Assembly: GCF_001969385.1 (NCBI RefSeq)
Contig: NZ_CP014796.1
Coordinates: forward strand, 620,001-684,000
From: Salipiger profundus
Lineage (GTDB): Bacteria; Pseudomonadota; Alphaproteobacteria; Rhodobacterales; Rhodobacteraceae
DNA: 64,000 nucleotides
Direction of reading: 5' to 3'
The notes beneath the pieces were generated by a model. The model was given only the letters and a program-made list of their open reading frames with translations. It did no database searches and was not told the DNA's origin. Positions within the stretch are counted from its first letter, which is position 1; every line of letters starts with the position of its first letter. This document shows, piece by piece, positions 10,529 through 18,173 of the stretch. The translations under genes and the position numbers were made by a program.

Positions 10529-10758
10529 ACCAGCTCCTGCTCCGCTACGACAGCTTCGACTCCGACCACTTCGAGGGCGACGCCGAGAACCGCGCCAATG
10601 CCGGCCTCAGCGTTCTCCAGCGCTGGGAGGCCGCCGAGGGCAGCGCCGTCTGGATCCTGCTGTCGGTCAACGACACCGAGAAGGCGAACGGCTGGCTCAG
10701 CCAGGACAAGGCGCTCGGCCACGGCCCCTCCGAAGCGCATTTCCTGAGGACCGCATGA
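10525..10758 (+). CDS. Small hypothetical protein, 77 aa
   Basis: A 77-residue soluble protein with no family I recognise. It starts with MNQLLLRYDSFDSDHFEGD and is rich in acidic and polar residues around RWEAAEGSAVWILLSVNDTE. It is joined by ATGA overlaps to both neighbours: its start overlaps the previous stop and its stop overlaps the next start. This tight packing and normal codon use are the main evidence that it is a real gene. Function unknown. Confidence 0.6.
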   Translation: MNQLLLRYDSFDSDHFEGDAENRANAGLSVLQRWEAAEGSAVWILLSVNDTEKANGWLSQDKALGHGPSEAHFLRTA

Positions 10759-11147
10759 CCCCGGAACTCGCCGCACTCGCCGCCACCGCCTTCGTTCACC
10801 TCGTCGCGGTCATGTGGTCGCAGCGCGCACTCGAGGCGGATGTCGGGCGCGAGGGCAACACCGGCACGCGCGAGAACCTCGAGCAACGGATCTCCGAACG
10901 CACGCAGCGCCTGCGCCGGGCGCTCGGCAACCATGTCGAGAACACCGGGCTCTTCGTCATCGCCGTGGTGCTGGTGCAGTTCACCGGCAGCAACGGCTGG
11001 CTCACCGCCACCGCTGCCTGGGTCTTCGTCGCCGCCCGCGCCCTCTACCTGCCCGCCTACGCCTTCGGCTGGGTGCCGTGGCGCTCGCTGATCTTCACCG
11101 TCGGCCTGCTGGCCTGTTTCACCATGATCGTCGCGAGCTTCTTCTGA
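10755..11147 (+). CDS. MAPEG-family membrane protein, copy 1
   Basis: A 130-residue integral membrane protein of the MAPEG fold (membrane-associated proteins in eicosanoid and glutathione metabolism), four hydrophobic segments. Seen features: a first helix from PELAALAATAFVHLVAVMW, the polar helix-connecting region RRALGNHVENTGLFV, and the family-typical end ARALYLPAYAFGWVPWRSLI. Bacterial MAPEG proteins are mostly uncharacterised; a glutathione-dependent role is only inferred. The ATG at 10755 overlaps the preceding gene, and a homologous copy follows 4 bases after its stop. Confidence 0.85.
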   Translation: MTPELAALAATAFVHLVAVMWSQRALEADVGREGNTGTRENLEQRISERTQRLRRALGNHVENTGLFVIAVVLVQFTGSNGWLTATAAWVFVAARALYLPAYAFGWVPWRSLIFTVGLLACFTMIVASFF

Positions 11148-11151
11148 TCCC

Positions 11152-11541
11152 ATGACCCCCGAACTCACGATCCTCACGCTCGCCGCGCTGCTGCAGATGC
11201 TCCAGATGGGACTGTTCTCGGTGCTGGCACAGAAGCAGGTGGGCCCGCGCTACGCCGCCTCGCCCCGCGACGAGGGCCGCAGCCTCACCGGCCGCGCCGG
11301 CCGGGCACAGCGCGCCATGAACAACCACTTCGAGGGGCTCATTCTCTTCGGCATCGCGGTGATGGTCGTCACCTACGCCGACAAGGGCAACGCGCTGACC
11401 GCGCTCTGTGCCGGGCTCTACCTCGGCGCGCGCCTGCTCTACGTGCCCGCCTACCTGCTGGGCTGGGCCCCCTGGCGCTCGCTCATCTGGGCGGTGGGCT
11501 TCTTCGCCACCGCCATCATGCTTTTCGCGGCCCTGCTATGA
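11152..11541 (+). CDS. MAPEG-family membrane protein, copy 2
   Basis: 129 residues, clearly related to the gene just upstream: both carry PEL at the start, a central RAMNNHFEGLILF / RRALGNHVENTGLFV element, and a near-identical end (ARLLYVPAYLLGWAPWRSLI here). This points to an old tandem duplication followed by divergence, since the two differ at most positions outside the helical core. Four predicted membrane helices. A copy of the dispersed repeat begins 2 bases after its stop, which may end the small-gene transcript before lpd. Confidence 0.85.
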   Translation: MTPELTILTLAALLQMLQMGLFSVLAQKQVGPRYAASPRDEGRSLTGRAGRAQRAMNNHFEGLILFGIAVMVVTYADKGNALTALCAGLYLGARLLYVPAYLLGWAPWRSLIWAVGFFATAIMLFAALL

Positions 11542-11542
11542 A

Positions 11543-11570
11543 GCTTCTTCTGGCCGGAAATATCCCGGGG
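11543..11570 (+). repeat. Dispersed intergenic repeat, copy A
   Basis: A 28-base element of the form GCTTCTTCTGGCC-GAAATATCCCGGGG, here followed by two GC-rich hairpins (GGGCCGCAGGCCC and AGGGGCAGCGCCCCT). Related copies occur at 36741, 39863, 39907 and 50690, always between genes. It fills the gap between the second MAPEG gene and lpd. Confidence 0.7.
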
Positions 11571-11636
11571 TGAATGGGCCGCAGGCCCAGAGGGGCAGCG
11601 CCCCTCCCCCATGAACAAAAGGAAAGGACACACGAA

Positions 11637-13031
11637 ATGGCACAATACGACGTCATCGTCATCGGCTCGGGCCCCGGCGGCTACGTCGCCGCCATCCGCT
11701 GCGCGCAACTCGGGCTCAAGACCGCCTGCGTCGAGGGCCGCGAGACCCTCGGCGGCACCTGCCTGAACGTCGGCTGCATCCCCTCCAAGGCGCTGCTGCA
11801 CGCCAGCCACCAGCTGCACGAGGCGGAAGAGAACTTCGCCAAGATGGGCCTCAAGGGCAAGGCGCCGTCGGTCGACTGGAAGCAGATGCTCGCCTACAAG
11901 GACGACGTCATCGGCCAGAACACCAAGGGCATCGAGTTCCTCTTCAAGAAGAACAAGATCGACTGGATCAAGGGCTGGGCCTCGATCCCCGAGGCCGGCA
12001 AGGTCACCGTCGGCGACGAGACCTACGAGACCAAGAACATCATCGTCGCCTCGGGCTCCGCGGCCGCATCCGTGCCGGGCGCCGAGGTCGAGATCGACGA
12101 GAAGGTCGTGGTCACCTCCACCGGCGCGCTCGAGCTGCCGAAGGTGCCCAAGAAGATGGTCGTGATCGGCGCCGGCGTGATCGGCCTCGAGATGGGCTCG
12201 GTCTACAAGCGGCTCGGCTCCGAGGTCACCGTGATCGAGTTCCTCGACACCATCACACCCACGATGGACATCGAGGTGCAGCGCAGCTTCAAGAAGCTGC
12301 TCGGCAAGCAGGGGCTCGAGTTCACGCTCGGCGCGGCCGTGTCGAAGGTCGAGACCAAGGGCGGCAAGGCCACGGTCACCTACAAGCTGCGCAAGGACGA
12401 CAGCGAGCATTCGGTCGACGCCGACGTCGTGCTCGTTGCGACCGGCCGCAAGCCCTACACCGACGGGCTGGGGCTCGACGCGCTCGGCATCGAGACCACC
12501 AAGGGCGGCCAGATCAAGACCGACGGCCACTGGGCGACCAACGTCAAGGGCATCTACGCCATCGGTGATGCCATCGACGGCCCGATGCTCGCCCACAAGG
12601 CCGAGGACGAGGGCATGGCCTGCGCCGAGGTCATCGCGGGCAAGGCGGGCCACGTGAACTACAACGTGATCCCCAGCGTGATCTACACCCACCCCGAGGT
12701 CGCCTCGGTCGGGGCCACCGAGCAGGAGCTCAAGGACGCGGGCAAGGCCTACAAGGTCGGCAAGTTCTCCTTCATGGGCAACGGGCGCGCCAAGGCCGTG
12801 TTCGCCGGTGACGGCTTCGTCAAGATCCTCGCCGACAAGGAAACCGACCGTATCCTCGGCTGCCACATCATCGGCCCGTCGGCCGGCGACCTGATCCACG
12901 AAGTCTGCGTGGCGATGGAATACGGCGGCTCGGCCGAGGATCTCGCGCTGACCTGCCACGCTCACCCGACCTTCTCGGAAGCGGTGCGCGAGGCAGCGCT
13001 CGCCTGCGGCGACGGCGCCATCCACGCCTGA
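11637..13031 (+). CDS. lpdA: Dihydrolipoyl dehydrogenase (E3)
   Basis: FAD-dependent reoxidation of the lipoyl groups of SucB with NAD+. 464 residues. The N-terminal FAD motif is [20 protein letters not shown]; the redox-active disulfide is in [16 protein letters not shown]; the NAD domain has [20 protein letters not shown]; the C-terminal active-site pair lies in [14 protein letters not shown]. The start is the ATG at 11637, preceded by AAAGGA; the frame's extension upstream through the repeat is not used. It closes the 2-oxoglutarate dehydrogenase gene set and is followed by a strong stem-loop at 13092. Confidence 0.97.
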   Translation: MAQYDVIVIGSGPGGYVAAIRCAQLGLKTACVEGRETLGGTCLNVGCIPSKALLHASHQLHEAEENFAKMGLKGKAPSVDWKQMLAYKDDVIGQNTKGIEFLFKKNKIDWIKGWASIPEAGKVTVGDETYETKNIIVASGSAAASVPGAEVEIDEKVVVTSTGALELPKVPKKMVVIGAGVIGLEMGSVYKRLGSEVTVIEFLDTITPTMDIEVQRSFKKLLGKQGLEFTLGAAVSKVETKGGKATVTYKLRKDDSEHSVDADVVLVATGRKPYTDGLGLDALGIETTKGGQIKTDGHWATNVKGIYAIGDAIDGPMLAHKAEDEGMACAEVIAGKAGHVNYNVIPSVIYTHPEVASVGATEQELKDAGKAYKVGKFSFMGNGRAKAVFAGDGFVKILADKETDRILGCHIIGPSAGDLIHEVCVAMEYGGSAEDLALTCHAHPTFSEAVREAALACGDGAIHA

Positions 13032-13091
13032 TCGCGCGGAGGGCTTTCGCGGTAACGCTGGCCCTCCAATGCAGGCGACCCACCAAGGAGA

Positions 13092-13120
13092 AACGCCCCC
13101 GCAGAGACTGCGGGGGCGTT
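13092..13120 (+). terminator. Terminator-like stem-loop after lpd
   Basis: A perfect 13-bp inverted repeat (13092-13104 with 13108-13120; arm AACGCCCCCGCAG) with a 3-base loop starts 61 bases after the lpd stop and runs into CTTC. The stability and position mark the end of the TCA operon; it may also stop the convergent dioxygenase transcript. Confidence 0.8.
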
Positions 13121-13219
13121 CTTCATCTGAAACTTTCGTATGCGTCGCGCGCTGCCCAGGCCCCGAGCGGAAAGATCACCCGGCCGACCCATGCCTTGCG
13201 CCGGTCGCCGCGATCAGGC

Positions 13220-14065
13220 TCAGCCGGCAACGCCCGGAATGAAGACCCCGGCGCGCGGTGCGCTCCGAGCATCCCCTGCCCTGTCGGTCGTCTGTCCGCC
13301 CGGGGCCGGGCCGCTGGCGGCATCCTCCGGCGCCGTTTCGGTACCGTCAGCGTCGCGGTCGACGCCCACCACGAGCATCGCGTCGTAGTGTTCCGGCTGC
13401 TCGCGGACCGCGGCAAAGGCGCCTTCGCCGGCCTGCTTCGCGATGCCATCGTTGCCGTTCGTCGTATCCCGCTCGTCATCGCGCTCGCTGTAGGGCGGCA
13501 CGGCCTGGTAGAGATACTGGCTCAGCGCATCGGGAAAGAAGATCTGGCTGGTCAACACCGTCGTCTCGTCGAGGAAGACCTTGTAGTGAATGTGCGTCGT
13601 GCGCCCCCGATACCAACCGGGATAGATCGTCGAGAAAGACGCAATGCCGTCCTCCCCCGTCGTCTGCGTCCCGCGCAGGAAGGTCTCCTCCGACGTATCC
13701 TCGGTGCTGTCGCTGCCCTGAATGGCAAAGCCGGAGTAGTTGCCCTGCGCGTCGCAATGCCAGACATCGACGCGCGCACCCGCGATCGGCTCGCAATCGG
13801 CGGTGACCACCTGCATCCGCAGGCGTAGCGGCACCCCGTCACGGTCCTCGGCGATCTCGCTCCGCAACAGCTTCTCGTCGAGGTAGAACGGCCCCTCGGT
13901 CACCTCCGGCAGCACCATGCAGACGTTCGGGGTAATGAGCCCCGCAGCCTTCGCCTCCGCACGCGCTGCATTCGGAAAGACCCCGACACCCGTGGCGGCA
14001 ATGGGCGAAGCGGCGAACCCGGCAAGCAGACTGCGGCGGGTGGTAAAAGGGCTGTCGTCGGGCAT
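13220..14065 (-). CDS. Tat-exported intradiol ring-cleavage dioxygenase family protein
   Basis: 281 residues. The N-terminus has a twin-arginine signal (FTTRRSLLAGFA followed by an Ala-rich stretch ending in ARAEA), so the folded metalloprotein is probably exported by the Tat system. The body is the intradiol dioxygenase beta-sandwich: PEVTEGPFYLDEKLLRSEI, ARVDVWHCDAQGNYSGF, and the iron-ligand region YPGWYRGRTTHIHYKVF, whose Tyr and two His are the expected Fe(III) ligands. Family members cleave catechols or protocatechuate, but exported members have unknown substrates. The last 40 residues are rich in Pro, Gly and Asp and look disordered. It stands alone, far from the pca-like genes at 43-46 kb, so a role in the classical pathway is doubtful. 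Confidence 0.8.
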   Translation of the reverse strand: MPDDSPFTTRRSLLAGFAASPIAATGVGVFPNAARAEAKAAGLITPNVCMVLPEVTEGPFYLDEKLLRSEIAEDRDGVPLRLRMQVVTADCEPIAGARVDVWHCDAQGNYSGFAIQGSDSTEDTSEETFLRGTQTTGEDGIASFSTIYPGWYRGRTTHIHYKVFLDETTVLTSQIFFPDALSQYLYQAVPPYSERDDERDTTNGNDGIAKQAGEGAFAAVREQPEHYDAMLVVGVDRDADGTETAPEDAASGPAPGGQTTDRAGDARSAPRAGVFIPGVAG

Positions 14066-14150
14066 TCTGGATCCTGAAATGAATATTCAGGAACCGAACG
14101 CACCACCCCTAGTCTTCTGTTCCGAAAAACGACTCACGTTTCCGTGCGCC

Positions 14151-14753
14151 CTACCAGAGGGTCTGCCTTGCGCGTTCCGGATAGCTCCGGTCCCATGCAC
14201 CGGCCTCGATCTCGCCGCTGGTCATTTCCGCGAGGATCTCGCCAAGGCTCGGTGTCGCGTCGCCGTCATCGCGGCCCCAGAGCCCCGATCTCAGCAGTGC
14301 CTTCGGGCATTGCGCATAGACCTCGGCGATCTCGATCACCGCGACGGTCGCGGGCAAGCGTCCCCGCCGCTCGAAGCGGGCGCGCAGCTCGGCATCGTCG
14401 GTCAGCCAGGCGCTGCCGTTCACGCGCACAACCACGTTGTCGCCCGGGACCATGAACATCAGCGAGATGCGCCCGTCGCGGACGATGTTGCGCAGGGTAT
14501 CGAGCCGGTTGTTGCCACTCCAGTCCGGCATCGCCAGCGTGCCCGGATCAAGCTCGAGCACCACCGGGCCGTCATCCCCGCGCGGGGTGCCGTCGGTGCC
14601 GTCCGGCCCGACGGTCGAGATCACGCAGAACCGCGAGGCTGCGATCCAGCTGCGATAAGCCGGGGTCAGGCGTTGAGCGACCTTGCGCAGGGAGGCCTCG
14701 CTCGGGGCCTTGTAGAGCGCCTCGAGCACCTCGACGGTCTCAATCCTTCGCAT
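14151..14753 (-). CDS. Pyridoxamine 5'-phosphate oxidase-like FMN-binding protein
   Basis: 200 residues of the split-barrel flavin-binding fold (PPOX class). Typical elements are SRFCVISTVGPDGTDGTPRG, then LAMPDWSGNNRLDTLRNIV, and DGRISLMFMVPGDNVVVRVNG, the FMN phosphate-binding strand and turn. The C-terminus has YAQCPKALLRSGLWG, seen in the MSMEG_1061-type subgroup. The reaction is unknown; this subgroup is not the PdxH enzyme itself. Its start overlaps the end of plsC by 14 bases, so it is the last gene of the ftsE-ftsX-plsC transcript. Confidence 0.85.
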   Translation of the reverse strand: MRRIETVEVLEALYKAPSEASLRKVAQRLTPAYRSWIAASRFCVISTVGPDGTDGTPRGDDGPVVLELDPGTLAMPDWSGNNRLDTLRNIVRDGRISLMFMVPGDNVVVRVNGSAWLTDDAELRARFERRGRLPATVAVIEIAEVYAQCPKALLRSGLWGRDDGDATPSLGEILAEMTSGEIEAGAWDRSYPERARQTLW

Positions 14754-15474
14754 GGCGCATGCCTTCCTCGTGAAGTCGGTCGCTCGCGGTTTCCACCTCG
14801 GACTCGAGCCGCTGCAGAAATGCCGTCTTGGTCAGCCCCGGCGGGATCTCCGGCAGGAACTCGACCACGGCGAGCCCGGGCTTGCGGTAGATCCCCTTGC
14901 GTGGCCAGAAAAGGCCCACGTTGGTCGCCGCCGGCACGCAGGGCTGGCCGGTCTGCTTGTAGAGCAGCGCCGCGCCGACCTTGTAGGGCATCTTCACGCC
15001 GGGCGCGACGCGGGTGCCCTGCGGATAGATGATGAGCTGGCCGGGCTCGATCGCGCCGCGCTCGACGTCCGAAAGCATCTTGGCGATGGCCGCGCCGCGC
15101 TTGCCCCTGTCCACCGGCACGCAGCCGATGCGCATCGCGTATTGCCCGAGCACAGGGGCCCAGAGCAGTTCGCGCTTCATGATGAAGCGGGCCGAGGGCA
15201 GCGACGCGAAGAGCAGGATGATATCGAGGAAACTCTGGTGCTTCGAGGCGATGATGACCTCGCCCGAGGGCGGCGTGCCGCGCACCTCGGTCTTCAGGCC
15301 CACCATCCAGCCGGCGCACCAGCGCGTGAAGCGGGACCAGTTGATGCAGGCCGAACGCGCCCCGCGGCGCGAGACCATGGCCCACGGAAAGAAGACGATG
15401 CCGATCACGGCCATGCCGCCGTACATCGCCACGAGAAATGCGAAAGAGCGCAGCCATTGCACGGCGTAAGCCAT
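14740..15474 (-). CDS. plsC: 1-acyl-sn-glycerol-3-phosphate acyltransferase (PlsC family)
   Basis: Transfers an acyl chain to lysophosphatidate to make phosphatidate at the inner membrane. 244 residues. An N-terminal hydrophobic anchor (residues 8-30) is followed by the HX4D catalytic box in ASKHQSFLDIILLF, then the substrate-binding motif LIIYPQGTRVAPG and PAATNVGLFW. The ATG shares one base with the ftsX stop (TGATG), which fixes the start and indicates coupled translation. The paralogue's exact acyl or head-group preference is not visible. Confidence 0.9.
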   Translation of the reverse strand: MAYAVQWLRSFAFLVAMYGGMAVIGIVFFPWAMVSRRGARSACINWSRFTRWCAGWMVGLKTEVRGTPPSGEVIIASKHQSFLDIILLFASLPSARFIMKRELLWAPVLGQYAMRIGCVPVDRGKRGAAIAKMLSDVERGAIEPGQLIIYPQGTRVAPGVKMPYKVGAALLYKQTGQPCVPAATNVGLFWPRKGIYRKPGLAVVEFLPEIPPGLTKTAFLQRLESEVETASDRLHEEGMRHAKD

Positions 15475-16379
15475 CAGCTCAGACCTCCCAGAACGCGCCG
15501 CGCGGCGACGGCGGTGGCAACAAATGCGACGGCGGCGGCAAGCGGCGGCACCAGGAGCGGCACCGCCCAATGCCAGCCCCGGAAGGCGAGCCCGGTGAGG
15601 AAGCCCGCCGTCTCGCTTCCCGACGGCATCAGGTAGACCGCGACCATGCCGGCCACGGTGCCCGCGGCGGCGCCGATGAGCGCCCGCAGGGTGAAGCGGC
15701 GCACGAAGGCGCGCGCGATGTAGGTGTCGGTGGCCCCCACCAGCCGCAGCACGGCGATGACCTGCGCGTTGGCCGCAAGCGCTGCGTTCGCCGCAAGCGT
15801 CACGATCGCCCCCACGGTCGCCGCGATCAGGCCGGCCGCGAGCCAGGCCAGAAGCCGCAGGCGCGCCGCCGCATCGACCAGCGGCGCCCGCCAGCGGGCG
15901 TGGTCGTCGAGCACCGCGCCCGGCACCTCGGCCTGCAGGCGCAGGCGCAGGCCCGCCGGATCATAGCCCTCGGCGGTCTCGGTCACCTCGATGATCTGCG
16001 GCACCGGCAGCTGCGCCACCGGCAGGTCGGGCCCGAACCACGGCTCGAGCAGCGCCTGCTGCTCGGCCTCGCTCAGCGCGCGGGCCGAGGCCACGCCGGG
16101 GGTCTGCTGCAACAGGCGCAGCGCGGCGGCGGTCTGCGCTGCCATCTGGCCTTCGGGCGCCGATATCCGCACCGTCGAGGAGCGGGCCAGCTGCTCGCTC
16201 CAGGTCGTGGCAAGCCGCCCGGTCGCCAGCGAGAGCGCCAGCGCGAAGACCGCGAGAAAGGCCATGGCCGCCGCCGCGAAGACCGTCAGCCGCGCGGTGA
16301 AGCCGGTGGGCGGCACCACGCGGTCGGCGCCCTTGTCGCGGCGGCCCAGCATCCGGAGCGTTCCGAGCGACAACCTCAC
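15474..16379 (-). CDS. ftsX: Cell-division ABC permease FtsX
   Basis: Membrane partner of FtsE; in other bacteria FtsEX controls murein hydrolases at the division site. 301 residues from a GTG at 16379 that overlaps the ftsE stop (GTGA). One membrane helix near residues 25-45 is followed by a periplasmic domain of about 120 residues (STVRISAPEGQMAAQ to DDHARWRAPLV), then three helices with the FtsX-typical loop VIAVLRLVGATDTYIARAF. The early frame upstream of 16379 is antisense noise over ftsE. Confidence 0.9.
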   Translation of the reverse strand: MRLSLGTLRMLGRRDKGADRVVPPTGFTARLTVFAAAAMAFLAVFALALSLATGRLATTWSEQLARSSTVRISAPEGQMAAQTAAALRLLQQTPGVASARALSEAEQQALLEPWFGPDLPVAQLPVPQIIEVTETAEGYDPAGLRLRLQAEVPGAVLDDHARWRAPLVDAAARLRLLAWLAAGLIAATVGAIVTLAANAALAANAQVIAVLRLVGATDTYIARAFVRRFTLRALIGAAAGTVAGMVAVYLMPSGSETAGFLTGLAFRGWHWAVPLLVPPLAAAVAFVATAVAARRVLGGLS

Positions 16380-17053
16380 AGATCGGCTCCCGCGGCCTGC
16401 AACCTGCGGTTGGAAATGCGCAGCACACGCGCCTGCACCTGGCTCTTGGCGGCGCGGATCAGCTGCAGGTCGTGGGTGGCGATCAGCACCGTCACGCCCA
16501 TGCGGTTGAGCTCGACCAGCAGGCGCAGCAGCCGCTGCGACATCTCCCAGTCGACGTTGCCCGTGGGCTCGTCGGCAAGCACCACCTCGGGCGACATGAT
16601 GACCGCGCGGGCCAGCGCCGCGCGCTGGCGCTCGCCGCCCGAAAGCTCCGGCGGACGCGCGCCCGCCCGCTCGGTGAGACCGACCCAGGCCAGCAGCTCG
16701 CGCAGGTTGTCGGACTGCTCCGCTGTTCCCTGCCCCGCCACCGCCAGCGGCAGCGCGACGTTCTCGGAAACCGACAGATGGTCGAGGAACTGGCAATCCT
16801 GATGCACGACGCCGACGCGACGGCGCGACAGGGCGATCTCGTCGCGGTCCATCTGCCGCACGTCCCGGCCGAAGATCCGCGCGTGGCCGGCAGTCGGCCG
16901 CAGCGCCCCGTAGCAGAGCTTCAGAAGGGTCGTCTTGCCCGCGCCCGAGGGTCCAGTCAGGAAATGGAACGAACCCGGCGCCAGTTGCAGCGACAGCTCG
17001 CTCAGAAGCTCCCCGCCGCCATAGTTGTACGCCACATTGTCCAGCTCGATCAC
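16376..17053 (-). CDS. ftsE: Cell-division ATP-binding protein FtsE
   Basis: ATPase that drives FtsX. About 225 residues from a GTG at 17053 (VIELDNVAYNYGGG), which matches usual FtsE length; an ATG at 17092 would add 13 residues and cannot be excluded. Walker A is TGPSGAGKTTLLKLC, the Q-loop region is VGVVHQDCQFLDHL, the ABC signature is LSGGERQRAALARA, and Walker B is VVLADEPTGNVD, where GNVD is characteristic of FtsE. First gene of the minus-strand run, divergent from the zinc-ribbon gene. Confidence 0.92.
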   Translation of the reverse strand: MIELDNVAYNYGGGELLSELSLQLAPGSFHFLTGPSGAGKTTLLKLCYGALRPTAGHARIFGRDVRQMDRDEIALSRRRVGVVHQDCQFLDHLSVSENVALPLAVAGQGTAEQSDNLRELLAWVGLTERAGARPPELSGGERQRAALARAVIMSPEVVLADEPTGNVDWEMSQRLLRLLVELNRMGVTVLIATHDLQLIRAAKSQVQARVLRISNRRLQAAGADL

Positions 17054-17213
17054 GCCAGCACCACCCCGGGTCAAACTCGGCCTGTTGTGCATGAGCCGCG
17101 CCGCTTATGCAATCCGCGCCGGCCGCCGAAAATTGGCTTTTCGGCCACCGGACGGTAACCTATTGTCCTTAAAGGAACGCGCCGTGACGAGCGCTGGAAA
17201 CCGAGGGGAGCCG

Positions 17214-18143
17214 ATGCGGCTGATTTGCCCGAGTTGCGGGGCGCAATACGAGGTGCCGTCGAACGTCATTCCCGAGGGCGGGCGCGACGTGCAGTGCTCG
17301 AATTGCGGGCACACCTGGTTCCAGGCGCATCCCGACGATGATCCCTCGCAGGCCCCGGACGCAGGCGGCCCGCTGCCCGACGAAGACCCCCAGCCCGAGA
17401 GCGGCAGCGCCGACGAGCCGACCGAAGCCGCGCCGGTAGCTGATGTCTCCGACCCCGAAGCCGAGCCCGAAATTCCGCCCGTCCCCTCCGAGGGCACCCG
17501 GCTGCGGCGACGGCGCGAGCTCGACCCGTCGGTCGCCGAGGTGCTGCGCGAAGAGGCCGAGCGCGAGGCACGCCAGCGTGCCGCCCGGAGCGCGCCGCTC
17601 GAAAGCCAGCCCGAACTCGGCCTGTCCGATCCCGGACCCACCGAACCGAGCCTCTCGGATGCCGAAGAGGACGAGAGCGCCCGCCGCTCACGCGAGGCAC
17701 GCGAACGCATGGCCCGGATGCGCGGCGAAGAGCCCGTAACGCCAACGCCGGACCGGCCGGCCGAGGAGGCGACGCCCGCGGCCACGGCGGCCTCGCGGCG
17801 CGAGCTTCTGCCCGACATCGAGGAAATCAACCAGACGTTGAGGGCCTCCTCCGAGCGCCGCAGCATGGAGACCCCGCAGGGCCGCGCCGTGGTCGAGGAA
17901 GAGGCCGAAGCCGAGCGCAGCAGCTTCTCGAACGGCTTCCGGCTGGTGCTGGCGCTGGCGATCTTTGCCGTCGCGTTCTACCTGCTCGCTCCGACGATTG
18001 CCGATGTCTTCCCCGGGCTCGAGCCGCTGATGGCGGCCTACGTGGCCCAGATCGACGCCGCGCGTCTCTGGCTCGACGGGCAGGTCACCGCGCTGCTGCA
18101 GATGCTCGACGGCATGAGCTCGGAGGCGCCGCCGGCCGAGTGA
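17214..18143 (+). CDS. MJ0042-type zinc-ribbon, single-pass membrane protein
   Basis: 309 residues. The N-terminus has a CxxC...CxxC zinc ribbon (C5, C8, C28, C31; CPSCGAQYEVPSNVIPEGG). A long, disordered, acidic and Pro/Ala/Arg-rich region follows (residues 45-235), then a single membrane helix FRLVLALAIFAVAFYLLAP and a short C-terminal tail. Proteins of this layout are widespread in alphaproteobacteria, with no settled function. The ATG at 17214 has a GAGGGGAG ribosome site; in-frame residues upstream back to 17025 overlap ftsE and are not used. Divergent from ftsE with about 160 bases between starts. Confidence 0.85.
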   Translation: MRLICPSCGAQYEVPSNVIPEGGRDVQCSNCGHTWFQAHPDDDPSQAPDAGGPLPDEDPQPESGSADEPTEAAPVADVSDPEAEPEIPPVPSEGTRLRRRRELDPSVAEVLREEAEREARQRAARSAPLESQPELGLSDPGPTEPSLSDAEEDESARRSREARERMARMRGEEPVTPTPDRPAEEATPAATAASRRELLPDIEEINQTLRASSERRSMETPQGRAVVEEEAEAERSSFSNGFRLVLALAIFAVAFYLLAPTIADVFPGLEPLMAAYVAQIDAARLWLDGQVTALLQMLDGMSSEAPPAE

Positions 18144-18173
18144 CCGGCGGCCCCGTCCTGGGGTGCGGCGGGC

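Noticed and set aside
13123..13479. Small minus-strand frame ending WVGRVIFPLGAWAARDAYESFR-like text, possible broken gene after the dioxygenase
   Set aside because: It overlaps the dioxygenase C-terminus in another frame, lacks a start context and shows no recognisable domain.
14125..14140. Phage or insertion-sequence remnants anywhere in the window
   Set aside because: No transposase, integrase, recombinase or terminal repeats were recognised; the only repeats are the short intergenic family.
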